NCBI RefSeq assembly: GCF_008801915.1
Contig: NZ_VZOV01000001.1
Coordinates: 62,001 to 126,000 of the forward strand
Source of the DNA: Cupriavidus gilardii
Lineage (GTDB): Bacteria; Pseudomonadota; Gammaproteobacteria; Burkholderiales; Burkholderiaceae
DNA length: 64,000 bases
Direction of reading: 5' to 3'
Below, piece after piece: positions 47,228 to 56,491 of the stretch. The position numbers were made by a program, and so were the translations under genes. The stretch's first letter is position 1. Every line of letters starts with the position of its first letter. The notes below the pieces were generated by a model. The model saw only the letters and a list, made by a program, of their open reading frames with translations, was not told the origin of the DNA and did not search any database.

Positions 47228-48637
47228 TCAATCGGTGCGCGACCAGCCGCCACCCATCGCCTGGTACAGCGCCACGCTGGCATTGAGCCAGTCCGCCTGT
47301 GCCTGGATCAGGCTCAGCTCCGCGCTCAGCAGCCCACGCTGGGCATCGAGCTGCTCCAGATACGGCGAATAGCCGGCGCGATAGCGGTTGGTCGCGTGGC
47401 GCAGCGCGGCCGCGAGCGCGTCGCGCTGCTGGCCCAGATGCAGTACCTGCGCCTCCAGCTGGCGCAGCGCCGCGAGGTTGTCGTTGACCTCGCGAAAGGC
47501 GGTCAGCGCGGTGCGGCGATAGGCGAAGGCCGCCTGATCGCGCTGGGCCGTGGCGACCTGGGCGCCGGCCTCGATGCGCCCGCCCTCGAACAACGGTGCC
47601 AGGATGCTGCCGCCGAGCGACCAGATGCGGACCGGGCTGGCGACGCCGCTCGCATACAGCAGGCCGGCCGATCCCGACAGATGCAGCCGCGGCAGGAAGG
47701 CCTTGCGCGCGGCGCTCAGATTGGCATCGCTCGCGGCCAGCTGGAATTCGGCCTGCGCGATATCGGGCCGCCGCCGCAGCAGGTCGGCGGGCAGGCCGTC
47801 GGGGATCGGCGGGGGCCGCAGCACGGAGAGCGCGGCGCCCCGCGCAATCTCTCCAGATGGCGACTCGCCGATCAGCAGCAGCAAGGCGTTCTCCTGGCGG
47901 GCGACGGCCAGCTCGGCCTGGGGCACCGCCTGCGCGGTCGATTCGTACTCGGCGCGCGCTTGCGCGAACTCGAGTTGCGAGGTGTAGCCGGCATCGGCAC
48001 GGCGCCGCGCCAGCCGCAAGGCATCCTCGCGGGCGGCCAGCGTCTGGCGTACCACGGCAAGCTGGGCATCGAGCGCGCGCAGCGTCAGATAGGCGCGCGC
48101 CGTGGCCGCTGCGACCGACAGCACCGCGGCGTCGTGCGCCGCTTCGCTGGCCTGCGTGCCGGCGCGCGCCGCCGTCGACTGGTCGGCCAGGCGCCCGAAC
48201 AGATCGACCTCATAGGCGGCCTGGAACTGCGGCTCGAATGAATTCGAGATCGATTCCCTTCCGAGCGCATTGAGGCTGCGCGAGCGCCCGCCGGTCGCGG
48301 TGGCGTCGAGCGTCGGCAGCAACTGGGCCCGCGCCAGCCGCTGCTGCGCGCGCGCTTCGGCGACGCGGGCCGCGGCGATGCCGAGATCGGCATTGCTGGC
48401 CAGCGCGCGCTCGACCAACTGCGCCAGCACCGGGTCGCCGTAGCGGCGCCACCAGTCTCGCTCGAGCGGCGCGCTGGGACCCGGGTCGACGCGCCATGCG
48501 GGCGGCGGCGTCAGCGCAGCGCCGGCCGGCGGCTGGGGCCGCGGGCCCATGCACGCGAACAGCAGCGGCAGTGCCGCGGCGCACAGCGCCATGCGCAACG
48601 ATGCCCGAATACGCGGGAGGCGGGTGGGGGCCGTCAT
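47228..48637 (-). CDS. Efflux outer membrane lipoprotein (NodT/OprM type)
   Basis: A TolC-like channel of 469 residues. The N-terminal signal ends in a lipobox LPLLFACMG with acylated Cys29. The coiled-coil repeats typical of the family are visible twice: ARVAEARAQQRLARAQLLPTL and AEFQLAASDANLSAARKAFLPRL (each quoted in part around LARAQLLP and SAARKAFLP). It forms the outer membrane exit for the pump encoded upstream. Its ATG overlaps the stop of the adaptor gene (ATGA). Confidence 0.93.
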   Translation of the reverse strand: MTAPTRLPRIRASLRMALCAAALPLLFACMGPRPQPPAGAALTPPPAWRVDPGPSAPLERDWWRRYGDPVLAQLVERALASNADLGIAAARVAEARAQQRLARAQLLPTLDATATGGRSRSLNALGRESISNSFEPQFQAAYEVDLFGRLADQSTAARAGTQASEAAHDAAVLSVAAATARAYLTLRALDAQLAVVRQTLAAREDALRLARRRADAGYTSQLEFAQARAEYESTAQAVPQAELAVARQENALLLLIGESPSGEIARGAALSVLRPPPIPDGLPADLLRRRPDIAQAEFQLAASDANLSAARKAFLPRLHLSGSAGLLYASGVASPVRIWSLGGSILAPLFEGGRIEAGAQVATAQRDQAAFAYRRTALTAFREVNDNLAALRQLEAQVLHLGQQRDALAAALRHATNRYRAGYSPYLEQLDAQRGLLSAELSLIQAQADWLNASVALYQAMGGGWSRTD

Positions 48638-49824
48638 CGCGTGCGGGACTCCGCTCCCCGCGTATCGACCTCGACCCGCACCGACATGCCGGGCCGCAGC
48701 CGCGCCGCGAGAGGCTGGTTCGGGTCGATGGCGATACGCACCGAGATCCGTTGCGCGACCTTGACGAAGTTGCCGGTCGCGTTGTCCGGCTGGATCACCG
48801 CGAACTCCGAACCCGCGGCGGGCGCCAGCTGTTCGACGCGGCCGGTCAGCCGGGCATCGTCGAGCCCGTCGACGCGGAAGCTCGCGGGCTGGCCCGGCGC
48901 CATGTGCGAGGTCTGTGCCTCCTTGTAGTTGGCGATCACCCACAACTTCGGCGGCACCAGGAACATGGCCTGCGTGCCGGCCGTGACGTACTGGCCCAGG
49001 CGCGCGCCGATCTGGCTCAGCTGCCCGTCCTGCGGGGCACGCAGCACGGTATTGGCCAGGTCGATCTCGGCCAGCTTCAACGCCGCGCGCGCCGCTTCGA
49101 CTGCCGCCTGCAGCCCCTCGCGGCTGACCGCGACGGCCTGCACGTCCTGACGGGCAATCTCGGTGGCGGCGCGGGCCTGGCGCACCGCCGCCTCGGCCTG
49201 CCGCAATGCGGCGCGGGTCTGGTCGCGTTCGCGCAGCGACACCGAGCCGTCCGCCACCAGCTCGTCGACCCGCCGCATATCGGCCTGCGCCCGCAGCAAT
49301 TGCGCCTGCGCGTTGGCAAGGCTCGCCTGCTGCGCCAGCACCGTCGCTTCGCGCGAGCGGCGCGTCTGGTCGGTGTTGTTCAGGTTGGCGATCTGCGTGT
49401 CGAGGTTCGCGCGGGCCTGCTCGACCCGCTGGCGATAGATGCGGTCGTCGATCTTGAGCAGCACATGTCCCGCCTTGACCTGCTGGAAGTCGCGCACCGG
49501 AACATCGGTGACATAACCGCTGACCTGCGGGCTGATCACGGTCGTCTGCCCGCGCACATAGGCGTTGTCGGTGCCCTGGATCACGCGCGTGAAGGGCGGC
49601 AGTCCCCACGCGTACAGGATGATCAGGATGCTGACGAGCGCGATCGCGACGACGATGATCGTGGCCCGCCGCGTGCCCTTGGGCGGCGACCAGCCGGTCG
49701 GCGGGGCCGAGGCCTGTTGGGGGACCTCGACGGGATCCTGCAGGCGCTCGTGCGAATCCGTCTGCCCGGTCCCGTGCGCGGAAGGGGCGGGGCCGGGTTC
49801 GCGGCGCGGCGTTGGGTCGGTCAC
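48634..49824 (-). CDS. HlyD/EmrA family membrane fusion protein
   Basis: A 396-residue periplasmic adaptor. It has a Pro-rich cytoplasmic N-terminus, one membrane helix (about 54-74), a lipoyl-like half motif around TTVISPQVSGYVTDVPV, a long helical hairpin (about 125-235) and the second half around TVLRAPQDGQLSQIG, then a beta-barrel. The EmrA-like motif GTDNAYVRG precedes the lipoyl half. The GTG at 49824 follows CTGGAG. It lies 33 nt after the MFS gene and overlaps the outer membrane gene. Confidence 0.94.
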   Translation of the reverse strand: MTDPTPRREPGPAPSAHGTGQTDSHERLQDPVEVPQQASAPPTGWSPPKGTRRATIIVVAIALVSILIILYAWGLPPFTRVIQGTDNAYVRGQTTVISPQVSGYVTDVPVRDFQQVKAGHVLLKIDDRIYRQRVEQARANLDTQIANLNNTDQTRRSREATVLAQQASLANAQAQLLRAQADMRRVDELVADGSVSLRERDQTRAALRQAEAAVRQARAATEIARQDVQAVAVSREGLQAAVEAARAALKLAEIDLANTVLRAPQDGQLSQIGARLGQYVTAGTQAMFLVPPKLWVIANYKEAQTSHMAPGQPASFRVDGLDDARLTGRVEQLAPAAGSEFAVIQPDNATGNFVKVAQRISVRIAIDPNQPLAARLRPGMSVRVEVDTRGAESRTR

Positions 49825-49857
49825 CGGTGGCTCCAGATGTTGTTCTTGTTGTCGATG

Positions 49858-51531
49858 CTATTGCTGGCGCTGCCGCATTCTGGCCATCGCTTCCAGCGGC
49901 TCGGCCATCGGATTGTGGCCACGAATACGATCGCGGATATAGAGCGCCAGCAGCCAGGCGAAGGTCGCGGACGCGATGATGCCGATCGTCAGGAACACGT
50001 CGTTGAACGCCAGCACATTGGCCTCGCGCGTGACCTGCTGGGCCAGCAGCGCCGAACCCTCGGCCTGCCGCAGCGCGGGATCGGTCAGCACGCGTCCGTA
50101 GGCGCCGCCCAGCGCCTGGATGCGGGCTGCATCGAGCGGGTCGGTCAGCGTGATCGACTGCACCAGCGAGTGCGAATGGAATTTCTCGCGATGGATCTGA
50201 AAGGTGCCGAGCAGCGCCGAGCCGGCGAGACCGCCCAGCGCTTGCGTGATGCCGAACAGCGCCGAGAAGCTGACGATATGGCTCATGCCCCTGGACAGCG
50301 CGCGCAGCATGCCGATCAGCAGCGTCGGCCCCATGAAATAGACCGCGGCGAAGGCGATCAGCGCCTGGCTGAAATACATGTTGGCCGGCCGCGTCAGATT
50401 GTTGGAGTGCGCATCCATGAAGGCGCCGATCGCAATCAGCAGCAGGGAGATGCGGATCGGCCGCTCGAGATTCAGCGGATTGACCGTCAGCGCGCTGACC
50501 GCCAGGCCCGCGATGGTCGCCAGCGAAACGACGACGTACAGCGGCACCAGCTGGTCGTTGCCCATGCCCAGCGCGGTCAGCAACCCGACCGCGCCGTAGG
50601 CCTGCTCCGACAGCAGCACGCGCACGGCGATCGCCACCAGCGCAAAGCGCAGCATCGCGCGGCTGCCCAGCCAGCGTGTGTTCAGCAGCGGGTTGGCACG
50701 GTTATGCTCGATCCACAGGGCCGCGGTGATCAGCGCCACCGCTCCGCACAGCGCATAGCCGAGCCAGGCGGCCTCGGTCCACCACAGGATGCGGCCCTGG
50801 CTCAGCACCGCGCACAACAGCGCCATGCCGGGCGCGAACAGCGCGAACGTCAAGAAATCGAGCTTCTCGAAGGCGCGGATGCGCTCGCTGGGCGGCAGCC
50901 GCAGCAGGCCCACCGCGACCAGCGACAGCAGCGCGAGACCGAGCTCGAACAGGTACAGCGCCTTCCAGTTGCCGGCCTCCAGCATGCCGGAGGTCAGGAC
51001 GCGGGCCAGCGGCGTGGCCAGTTGCGGCACGCCGATGCCCAGCACGATCGCCTTGAGCCGGTGCGCTGCCGGCATCGACTGGATCATGTAGTACAGCGCC
51101 AGCGTGCTCAGTCCGCTCGCCGCGATGCCATTGGCCGCGCGGACCAGCAACGCGGTCTCGAAGGTATGGACGAAGATGTGGGCAAGCGTGATGACGACGT
51201 AGCCGAGCAGGAACAGCCGCGCGAAATGCTGCAGGCCGTACTGCTGCCGGAACTTGATCAGCAGCATGCTGGCGCAGACGTTGGTCATCACGTAGACCGT
51301 CGACAGCCACGCCGCCTGGTCGCTGTAGAGACCGAACACGCCCTGGATATTGTTCAGGTTGGCGATCACCAGCGCGTTGCCGAAGCCGCCGGTCAGGCCG
51401 ATCAGCACGCCGACACAGAAATAGCCGATGCGCCGTGGCATCGGATGATCGGGCGTCGCGGGAGAGCCCGGAATGGTGGGCCGCTCGTGCGGCTTGAACT
51501 GGTATTCGGCCGTGGCAGCGCCCATTGGCAT
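49858..51531 (-). CDS. MFS drug efflux transporter of the DHA2/EmrB type
   Basis: A 557-residue transporter with about 14 membrane segments, the number typical of DHA2. Conserved pieces are DQAAWLSTVYVMTN in the second helix region and a long last loop (about 450-510) before the final helix. With the HlyD adaptor and the outer membrane lipoprotein it would form a complete pump from cytoplasm to outside. Substrate is unknown; relatives export aromatic acids, fusaric acid or hydrophobic drugs. The ATG at 51531 has no strong site; ATG at 51525 is an alternative. Confidence 0.92.
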   Translation of the reverse strand: MPMGAATAEYQFKPHERPTIPGSPATPDHPMPRRIGYFCVGVLIGLTGGFGNALVIANLNNIQGVFGLYSDQAAWLSTVYVMTNVCASMLLIKFRQQYGLQHFARLFLLGYVVITLAHIFVHTFETALLVRAANGIAASGLSTLALYYMIQSMPAAHRLKAIVLGIGVPQLATPLARVLTSGMLEAGNWKALYLFELGLALLSLVAVGLLRLPPSERIRAFEKLDFLTFALFAPGMALLCAVLSQGRILWWTEAAWLGYALCGAVALITAALWIEHNRANPLLNTRWLGSRAMLRFALVAIAVRVLLSEQAYGAVGLLTALGMGNDQLVPLYVVVSLATIAGLAVSALTVNPLNLERPIRISLLLIAIGAFMDAHSNNLTRPANMYFSQALIAFAAVYFMGPTLLIGMLRALSRGMSHIVSFSALFGITQALGGLAGSALLGTFQIHREKFHSHSLVQSITLTDPLDAARIQALGGAYGRVLTDPALRQAEGSALLAQQVTREANVLAFNDVFLTIGIIASATFAWLLALYIRDRIRGHNPMAEPLEAMARMRQRQQ

Positions 51532-51665
51532 GACGGGGAAGCGGGTTCAGCGAAGGTCCGGCGGGATCGATGATTGCCGCTGCCGGGCTGAAGTGTCAAG
51601 CCATCGTTTGCTGTCGGGGCAAGCAGGGACGGAACGCAGTCCGATCCGGTCGGCCATCGAAGACA

Positions 51666-51691
51666 ATGGCCGGGACGTCGATCCCGGCCAT
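51666..51691 (-). terminator. Hairpin after the fatty acid hydroxylase gene
   Basis: ATGGCCGGGA (51666-51675) pairs perfectly with TCCCGGCCAT (51682-51691) around a 6-nt loop, 24 nt past the stop of the minus-strand gene at 51716. A partly T-rich TGTCTTC follows in that direction. It separates the gene from the efflux operon. Confidence 0.6.
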
Positions 51692-51715
51692 CGATCGATG
51701 GAAGGCGGTCCGCTG

Positions 51716-52522
51716 TCAGGCGGCCATGGCGCGCCGTTCGTCTTCCGTCAGTTGCGGACCATCGAGCGTCACGCGCGAATCGTCGTGACGGAACTTGCGG
51801 ATGATCGGCTTCAGTTCCTCCTTGATATGGTCCTCGCTGTAGCCGTTGAACAGGTGGCCGAGCAGGCCGCGGCGCAGATCGCTGGTGCCCATCAGCCAGT
51901 CGGCGATCGGGAAGGTCAGGTTCATGTTGTAGTGCATCATGATTCCCTGGTTGTGGTGCGCGGTATGGTGCCGGCGAATGGTGTTGATGAACGGCATGTT
52001 GCGCACGAACCAGTTGTCGTGGACATGGCAGCAGTAGTGGAAGACCTCGTAGACCAGGTAGTGCCCGACCATCGTCATGAAGACGATATAGGCGGCGTTG
52101 GCATTGATCAGCAGATAGGCCAGATAGCCGAGCAGACCGCCGCCGACGCCCAGCGTGATCAGCACGCGCCAGGGGAAGAACACGATGCGGAATTCGCGCG
52201 TGGTGTCGATCGTGGGTTCGTTGTCGGTGAAGTACTGGTGATGCTGGCGTGTGTGCCGCTCGTAGATGGCGCGCAGCGCAAACACGTCGATGCGCCGGTG
52301 CATCACGTACTTGTGCATGAACCATTCGACCAGATTGCCGGCGAGAAAGACCGGCAGCACCAGCAGCCACTCCCAGGTTGCGTTCTCCAGCCGCGTCGCG
52401 CAGTAATAGAGCGCCGCGATGCCGGCGGCGAAGATCACGCCGATATGCAGCAGGCCGTTGTACAGCGGGCTGATATCGGCCTTGTACTGCTCGCGGAATT
52501 TGCGTTGGCGTTCGCTCATCAT
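51716..52522 (-). CDS. Fatty acid hydroxylase/sterol desaturase family membrane enzyme
   Basis: A 268-residue di-iron membrane oxygenase. Histidine clusters are HKYVMH (about 69-74), HTRQHHQYF (about 90-98) and RRHHTAHH (about 184-191), with further His in VGHYLVYEVFHYCCHVH. About four membrane segments surround them. These enzymes use O2 to hydroxylate or desaturate lipids; the substrate cannot be read. The ATG at 52522 follows AGGAGACAACATC. The palindrome TACTAATATATTAGTA lies 35 nt upstream, shared with two neighbouring transcripts. Confidence 0.9.
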   Translation of the reverse strand: MMSERQRKFREQYKADISPLYNGLLHIGVIFAAGIAALYYCATRLENATWEWLLVLPVFLAGNLVEWFMHKYVMHRRIDVFALRAIYERHTRQHHQYFTDNEPTIDTTREFRIVFFPWRVLITLGVGGGLLGYLAYLLINANAAYIVFMTMVGHYLVYEVFHYCCHVHDNWFVRNMPFINTIRRHHTAHHNQGIMMHYNMNLTFPIADWLMGTSDLRRGLLGHLFNGYSEDHIKEELKPIIRKFRHDDSRVTLDGPQLTEDERRAMAA

Positions 52523-52556
52523 GATGTTGTCTCCTGTCTATGCCGAACTGACATCG

Positions 52557-52572
52557 TACTAATATATTAGTA
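52557..52572. promoter_or_regulatory. Operator palindrome, copy 1 (fatty acid hydroxylase gene)
   Basis: TACTAATATATTAGTA is a perfect 16-nt palindrome with the core CTAATATATTAG (52559-52570). It lies 35 nt before the ATG at 52522. The same 12-nt core occurs before the genes starting at 54084 and 56368. Confidence 0.8.
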
Positions 52573-52633
52573 GTATATGGCGCGGTGTCAAACGATTTGT
52601 GTCGCGATCGGCCGTGCCGTGCCCATCAAGCAA

Positions 52634-52657
52634 ACGGCCCTCGCAAGCGAGGGCCGT
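52634..52657 (-). terminator. Rho-independent-type hairpin after the MFS gene
   Basis: ACGGCCCTCGC (52634-52644) and GCGAGGGCCGT (52647-52657) form a perfect 11-bp stem with a 2-nt centre. In the minus direction it is followed by TTTGCTT. It lies 47 nt past the stop of the MFS gene. Confidence 0.75.
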
Positions 52658-52704
52658 CGACGTTCTGTCGTCCCGCCTGCCCGCGGAACGACATGGCGGG
52701 CCGG

Positions 52705-54084
52705 TCAGCTCGACACTTCCTCGAGGCACCGGCCCTTGGTCTCGATGCCGAGCCACAGCACGGCGATCGCGGCGATCGCGAACGACAGCGCGCCCAGCGT
52801 GAAGATGCCGCCCTGGCCCGTGACGGGCAGCAGCACCCCGACCAGATAGGGGCCGACCAGCGAGCCGATGCGGCCGATCGACGAGGCGAAGCCGGAACCG
52901 GTGGCACGCGAGCGCGTCGGATACAGCTCGGGCGTGTAGGCATACAGCACCGACCACATGCCGAACAGGAAGAACTGCATGCACAGGCCGGCGGCGATCA
53001 GCTGTTCGACCGGCAGCTTCAGCACGGCCGCTTGCCCATACAGATAGGCGGACGCGGCGCTGCCGAGCAGCATCAGCGCACAGGTTGGCTTGCGCCCCCA
53101 TTTCTCGAGCAACCACGCCGAGAAGATGAAGCCGGGAATACCGGCCAGCGAGATATAGACGGTGTACAGCACCGACTTGGTCACCGCGTAGCCGGCCTGT
53201 TGCAGCAGCGCACCGAGCCAGGTGGTCAGGCCGTAGTAGCCGAGCAGCGCGAAAAACCACACGCCCCACAGCATCACGGTGCGCCTGGCGTACGGGCCTT
53301 TCCACAGCTCGCCGAACATCGTCTTTCGATCGTGGACCGCGGCCGGCGCAAAGCCCTGCTGGACGGCGGGCAACGGCTTGCCGCTGGCACGCTCCACGCG
53401 TGCCTCGATGCCGGCCATCACCGCCTCGGCTTCGCGCTGCCGTCCCGCTCCCTCGAGCCAGCGCGGGGATTCCGGCACCATCCGGCGCACCACGAAGACG
53501 AACGCCGCCGGCAGCGCCATCGCGATGAAGATGCCGCGCCAGCCGATCACCGGCAAGGTCAGGTAGGCCAGCAGTCCAGCGGCGATAAAGCCGATCGGCC
53601 AGAAGCCCTCGAGGATCGCGACATACTTGCCGCGGCTCCTGGCCGGCACGATCTCCGACACCATCGACAGTCCGATCGGAAACTCCATGCCCATGCCGAA
53701 GCCGAGCAGCACGCGATACAGCATCAGCGAGGTCACGCTGTCCGCCAGCCCGCACATCAGGCTGCCCACGCCCCAGAAGATCATGCTGACCTGGAACACC
53801 GGCTTGCGGCCGAAGCGGTCGGCCAGCATGCCGGCCACGGCTGCGCCGGCAAACATGCCCAGAAAGCTGGAACTGGCAAGCAGGCCGGTCTGCGCCGCGC
53901 TCAGGCCGAATTCGGCTTTGATCGAGCCGAGCACGAAGGTCATCATGCCGAGGTCCATCGAATCGAAGAACCAGGCGGTCGCGATGATGCCGAACAAGGT
54001 GCGTTGATAGCGGGTCATGGGAAGGCGCTCGAGCCGCGCCGCGACTCCGGGGGTCAGCGCCACACTGCCTGCCGACATGTCCAT
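52705..54084 (-). CDS. MFS transporter, metabolite:proton symporter type
   Basis: A 459-residue transporter with 12 membrane helices. Typical motifs are FDSMDLGMMTF in helix 1, the loop ADRFGRKP after helix 2, the loop PESPRWL at the middle, and LLEKWGRKPT in the second half. This pattern fits the sugar porter/AAHS side (aromatic acid or nicotinate-like uptake) rather than efflux. The ATG at 54084 follows AGGAGACAACC. The operator core CTAATATATTAG lies 46 nt upstream. Likely the uptake system for the substrate handled by the neighbouring dehydrogenase and hydrolase (inference). Confidence 0.9.
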   Translation of the reverse strand: MDMSAGSVALTPGVAARLERLPMTRYQRTLFGIIATAWFFDSMDLGMMTFVLGSIKAEFGLSAAQTGLLASSSFLGMFAGAAVAGMLADRFGRKPVFQVSMIFWGVGSLMCGLADSVTSLMLYRVLLGFGMGMEFPIGLSMVSEIVPARSRGKYVAILEGFWPIGFIAAGLLAYLTLPVIGWRGIFIAMALPAAFVFVVRRMVPESPRWLEGAGRQREAEAVMAGIEARVERASGKPLPAVQQGFAPAAVHDRKTMFGELWKGPYARRTVMLWGVWFFALLGYYGLTTWLGALLQQAGYAVTKSVLYTVYISLAGIPGFIFSAWLLEKWGRKPTCALMLLGSAASAYLYGQAAVLKLPVEQLIAAGLCMQFFLFGMWSVLYAYTPELYPTRSRATGSGFASSIGRIGSLVGPYLVGVLLPVTGQGGIFTLGALSFAIAAIAVLWLGIETKGRCLEEVSS

Positions 54085-54129
54085 GGTTGTCTCCTGTCGT
54101 TGTCGTGGGGCCGCCTGTCGGCGGTCTGA

Positions 54130-54141
54130 CTAATATATTAG
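54130..54141. promoter_or_regulatory. Operator palindrome, copy 2 (MFS gene)
   Basis: CTAATATATTAG, a perfect 12-nt palindrome, 46 nt before the ATG at 54084. On the minus strand it shares the 18-nt string ATCCATCTAATATATTAG with copy 3, so the similarity extends beyond the core. Confidence 0.8.
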
Positions 54142-54266
54142 ATGGATGCTATGGGTATGCAAGCTGCGTGCGGCCGCGGATGTGCCGGGATGGCGCCGGG
54201 AAGGCCGTGTTTTCAGCCGGAAAGCGTGATTGGACGCGGCCTGCCGGGCGCCGCTCGGGATTTGCC

Positions 54267-55577
54267 CTAGGCCACCCGGCGCGAGGTCGGAGCCGCTCGA
54301 TGGGCGGCGAGTTCGCCGCGCCACGCATGCTCGATCACCTGCGCATAAGTGCCCGGCACGTCGTCGACGGGAAACGCCTGTGCCAGCCGGGTGACGCCCA
54401 ATGCGTCGCGCGTCAGAGCGGGCAACGCGTCGCGCGGGACGCCGAAGGCCTGCAGGTTCGACGGGATGTCGAGCGCGTCGATCAAATTGCGCACGGCCAG
54501 CGGCACGCCGGCGATGCGCTCGGCGTCGCTGTCCGCGTCGACACCGAACAACGGCGCGAGCGCCAGCAGATCGGCGCCACGCGTGGTGCGCAGCGCGTCC
54601 AGCACATAGGGCAGCATCACCGCATTGGTACTGCCGTGCGAGCGGTGGGTCAGGCCCGCGACGGCATAGGCGATGCCATGCACCGCATTCAGGCCGGCGC
54701 TGCCGTAGGACAACGCGGCGTAGAGGCTGGCATAGGACATGCCGATTCGCGCTTCGATATCGCGGCTGCCGGCAGCACCGTGGCCCGTGTCGCCGACGTA
54801 GCCGCTGTCGCGATAGGCGCGCAGCAGGTAGCGGCTGCACAGCGCGATCGCCTCGCGGGCGAACAGCATCGTCAGCGCCGAGCGGCCGCTGTAGCCGGGA
54901 TCGGCGTTGCCTTGCCGCGGGTAAGCCGCGCTGTCGACGGTCAGGTACGACTCGATCGCATGCGTCAGCGCATCGATGCCGGCATCCGCGGTCACGCGCG
55001 GCGGACAGGTGTAGGTGAACTCGGGATCGATCAGCGCGATCTGCGGACGCAGCGCGTTGTCCATCACCGCGATCTTGGTCGCGTTGTCGGGGTCGACGAG
55101 GATCGCGCCAGGGGTCGCCTCGGAACCGGTGCCGGACGTGGTCGGCAGCGCGACCAGCGGTATCGGCCGCGTGCCGGCGGGCAACGCACCGGCGAACTCG
55201 CGCACAGGCCGGCCTTCCAGCAACGTCAGGCTCAAGGCCTTGGCAAGGTCGATATTGCTGCCGCCGCCCAGCGCGACCAGATGATCGGGAACACGGCCAC
55301 CGAGCCGCGCGCGCAGCGTTAGCGTGGCCTCGTCGCACAGCGTCGTGCTCGGATCCGGCATGCCGCCGTCGTAGACCACCGTCTCGATGCCCGCGGCGCT
55401 CGCGGCCTCGATGTACTCGGCGACCCACGGCGTGTGTTCGGTGAAGAAGGTGTCGGTGACCAGCACGCCGTGACGATGGCCGAGGCGCTGCAACAGCGCC
55501 GGCAATTGCGCGCGCGTACCGGCGCCGACGATCAGACGCGCCGGCGCGCAGAAGTAGACCAGGTCTTCGATTCTCAT
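54267..55577 (-). CDS. Iron-containing alcohol dehydrogenase family protein
   Basis: A 436-residue dehydroquinate synthase-like NAD-dependent oxidoreductase. The nucleotide loop GGGSNIDLAKAL (about 97-108) and the TTSGTGSEATP motif (about 139-149) are present. Metal ligands are Asp and His in DAGIDALTHAIES and His in LNAVHGIAYAVAGLTHRSHG (two His about 14 residues apart). It could be a maleylacetate reductase or a hydroxy-acid or alcohol dehydrogenase; sequence alone does not decide. The ATG at 55577 has GGAG upstream and overlaps the hydrolase stop (ATGA), so the pair is an operon. Confidence 0.9.
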   Translation of the reverse strand: MRIEDLVYFCAPARLIVGAGTRAQLPALLQRLGHRHGVLVTDTFFTEHTPWVAEYIEAASAAGIETVVYDGGMPDPSTTLCDEATLTLRARLGGRVPDHLVALGGGSNIDLAKALSLTLLEGRPVREFAGALPAGTRPIPLVALPTTSGTGSEATPGAILVDPDNATKIAVMDNALRPQIALIDPEFTYTCPPRVTADAGIDALTHAIESYLTVDSAAYPRQGNADPGYSGRSALTMLFAREAIALCSRYLLRAYRDSGYVGDTGHGAAGSRDIEARIGMSYASLYAALSYGSAGLNAVHGIAYAVAGLTHRSHGSTNAVMLPYVLDALRTTRGADLLALAPLFGVDADSDAERIAGVPLAVRNLIDALDIPSNLQAFGVPRDALPALTRDALGVTRLAQAFPVDDVPGTYAQVIEHAWRGELAAHRAAPTSRRVA

Positions 55578-56368
55578 GGCAGCTCCAGGGGGATGGACGG
55601 AGAGGGGGCAGGCGTGTCCCCGGTGCGGATCGAGTCGGCGAGCTGTCGCAGCCACGGCGAGGCGAACTCGCAGACTGCATCGGCATGACCGGTCAGCAGG
55701 CCATGGCCGGCGCGTTCGATGGTGGCCAGACGGCCGGCGGGCAATCCATTGGCCAGCGCCTGCGCATGGGGCCAGGGGCAGTCGTCGTCATCGCGGCCAT
55801 GAACGACCAGGGCCGGCATCGGCAGCGTAGCCAGGCGCGAACGCTGATCGGTCTGCCGGATCGCCTGCCACGTCAACGCGACGGCGGCGTGGTCGGCTGC
55901 CTCGCTCAACCCCAGGCGACGCTCGCGCGCGGCGATCTCATCCAGCAGTGCCGCACCTTCGTCGGCGCGAAACCAGCGCGTTTGGCACAGGGCAGGCGAC
56001 CCCGACAGCAACCACAGCGCGAGCGGCGAGCGTGCCTGGCCACGGCCGTCGCGGTAACGGTCCGCGTACTGCAGCGCCACCGACACGCCCATGCTCCATC
56101 CCGCCAGCACGAAGCGACGCCCACCGGCATGCCGTTCCACGACCTCGCGTACCGCGGCCGCATAGCGCTCCAACGTGTACCCGCCGGCCGTCGCCGGCCG
56201 CGGCGCCGCCCCTCGTCCCTGCAGATTCGGCAGCACGAAGGTACAGAGCGCGCTCAATCGCTGCGCCACCGGCAACCACGCCGCCCGCGTCCCCTGGATG
56301 CCGTGCAGCGCCACCACGCACAACGGCCCGCTGCCGACTTCGATCACTTCCATGGAGTCTGCCGCCAT
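55574..56368 (-). CDS. Alpha/beta hydrolase
   Basis: A 264-residue hydrolase with the standard fold. The oxyanion motif is ALHGIQGT, the nucleophile Ser lies in AGWSMGVSV (GxSxG, about residue 92), the acid in VVHGRDDDDCP and the His in ERAGHGLL. Substrate is unknown; esters, lactones or beta-ketols are possible. The ATG at 56368 follows AGGAGACACC, and the operator copy 3 lies directly in front of that site. It leads the two-gene operon with the iron-type dehydrogenase. Confidence 0.9.
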   Translation of the reverse strand: MAADSMEVIEVGSGPLCVVALHGIQGTRAAWLPVAQRLSALCTFVLPNLQGRGAAPRPATAGGYTLERYAAAVREVVERHAGGRRFVLAGWSMGVSVALQYADRYRDGRGQARSPLALWLLSGSPALCQTRWFRADEGAALLDEIAARERRLGLSEAADHAAVALTWQAIRQTDQRSRLATLPMPALVVHGRDDDDCPWPHAQALANGLPAGRLATIERAGHGLLTGHADAVCEFASPWLRQLADSIRTGDTPAPSPSIPLELP

Positions 56369-56381
56369 GGTGTCTCCTGTA

Positions 56382-56399
56382 CATCTAATATATTAGATG
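56382..56399. promoter_or_regulatory. Operator palindrome, copy 3 (hydrolase-dehydrogenase operon)
   Basis: CATCTAATATATTAGATG is a perfect 18-nt palindrome with core CTAATATATTAG (56385-56396). It lies 14 nt before the ATG, next to the ribosome binding site; bound repressor would block the early transcribed region. A -10-like TATGAT lies just upstream on the minus strand. Confidence 0.82.
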
Positions 56400-56491
56400 G
56401 ATCATAGTAGTGTACAGAATGGCGGGATGGCAAGCGGACAGTCGGCATGGAGAGGGAGGTCAGTGGACTACCTGCATCGGCTCCATGCAGG

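Noticed and set aside
51688-51701. Palindrome CCATCGATCGATGG next to the fatty acid hydroxylase terminator
   Set aside because: It overlaps the terminator stem and contains the common ATCGAT; no promoter use is evident.
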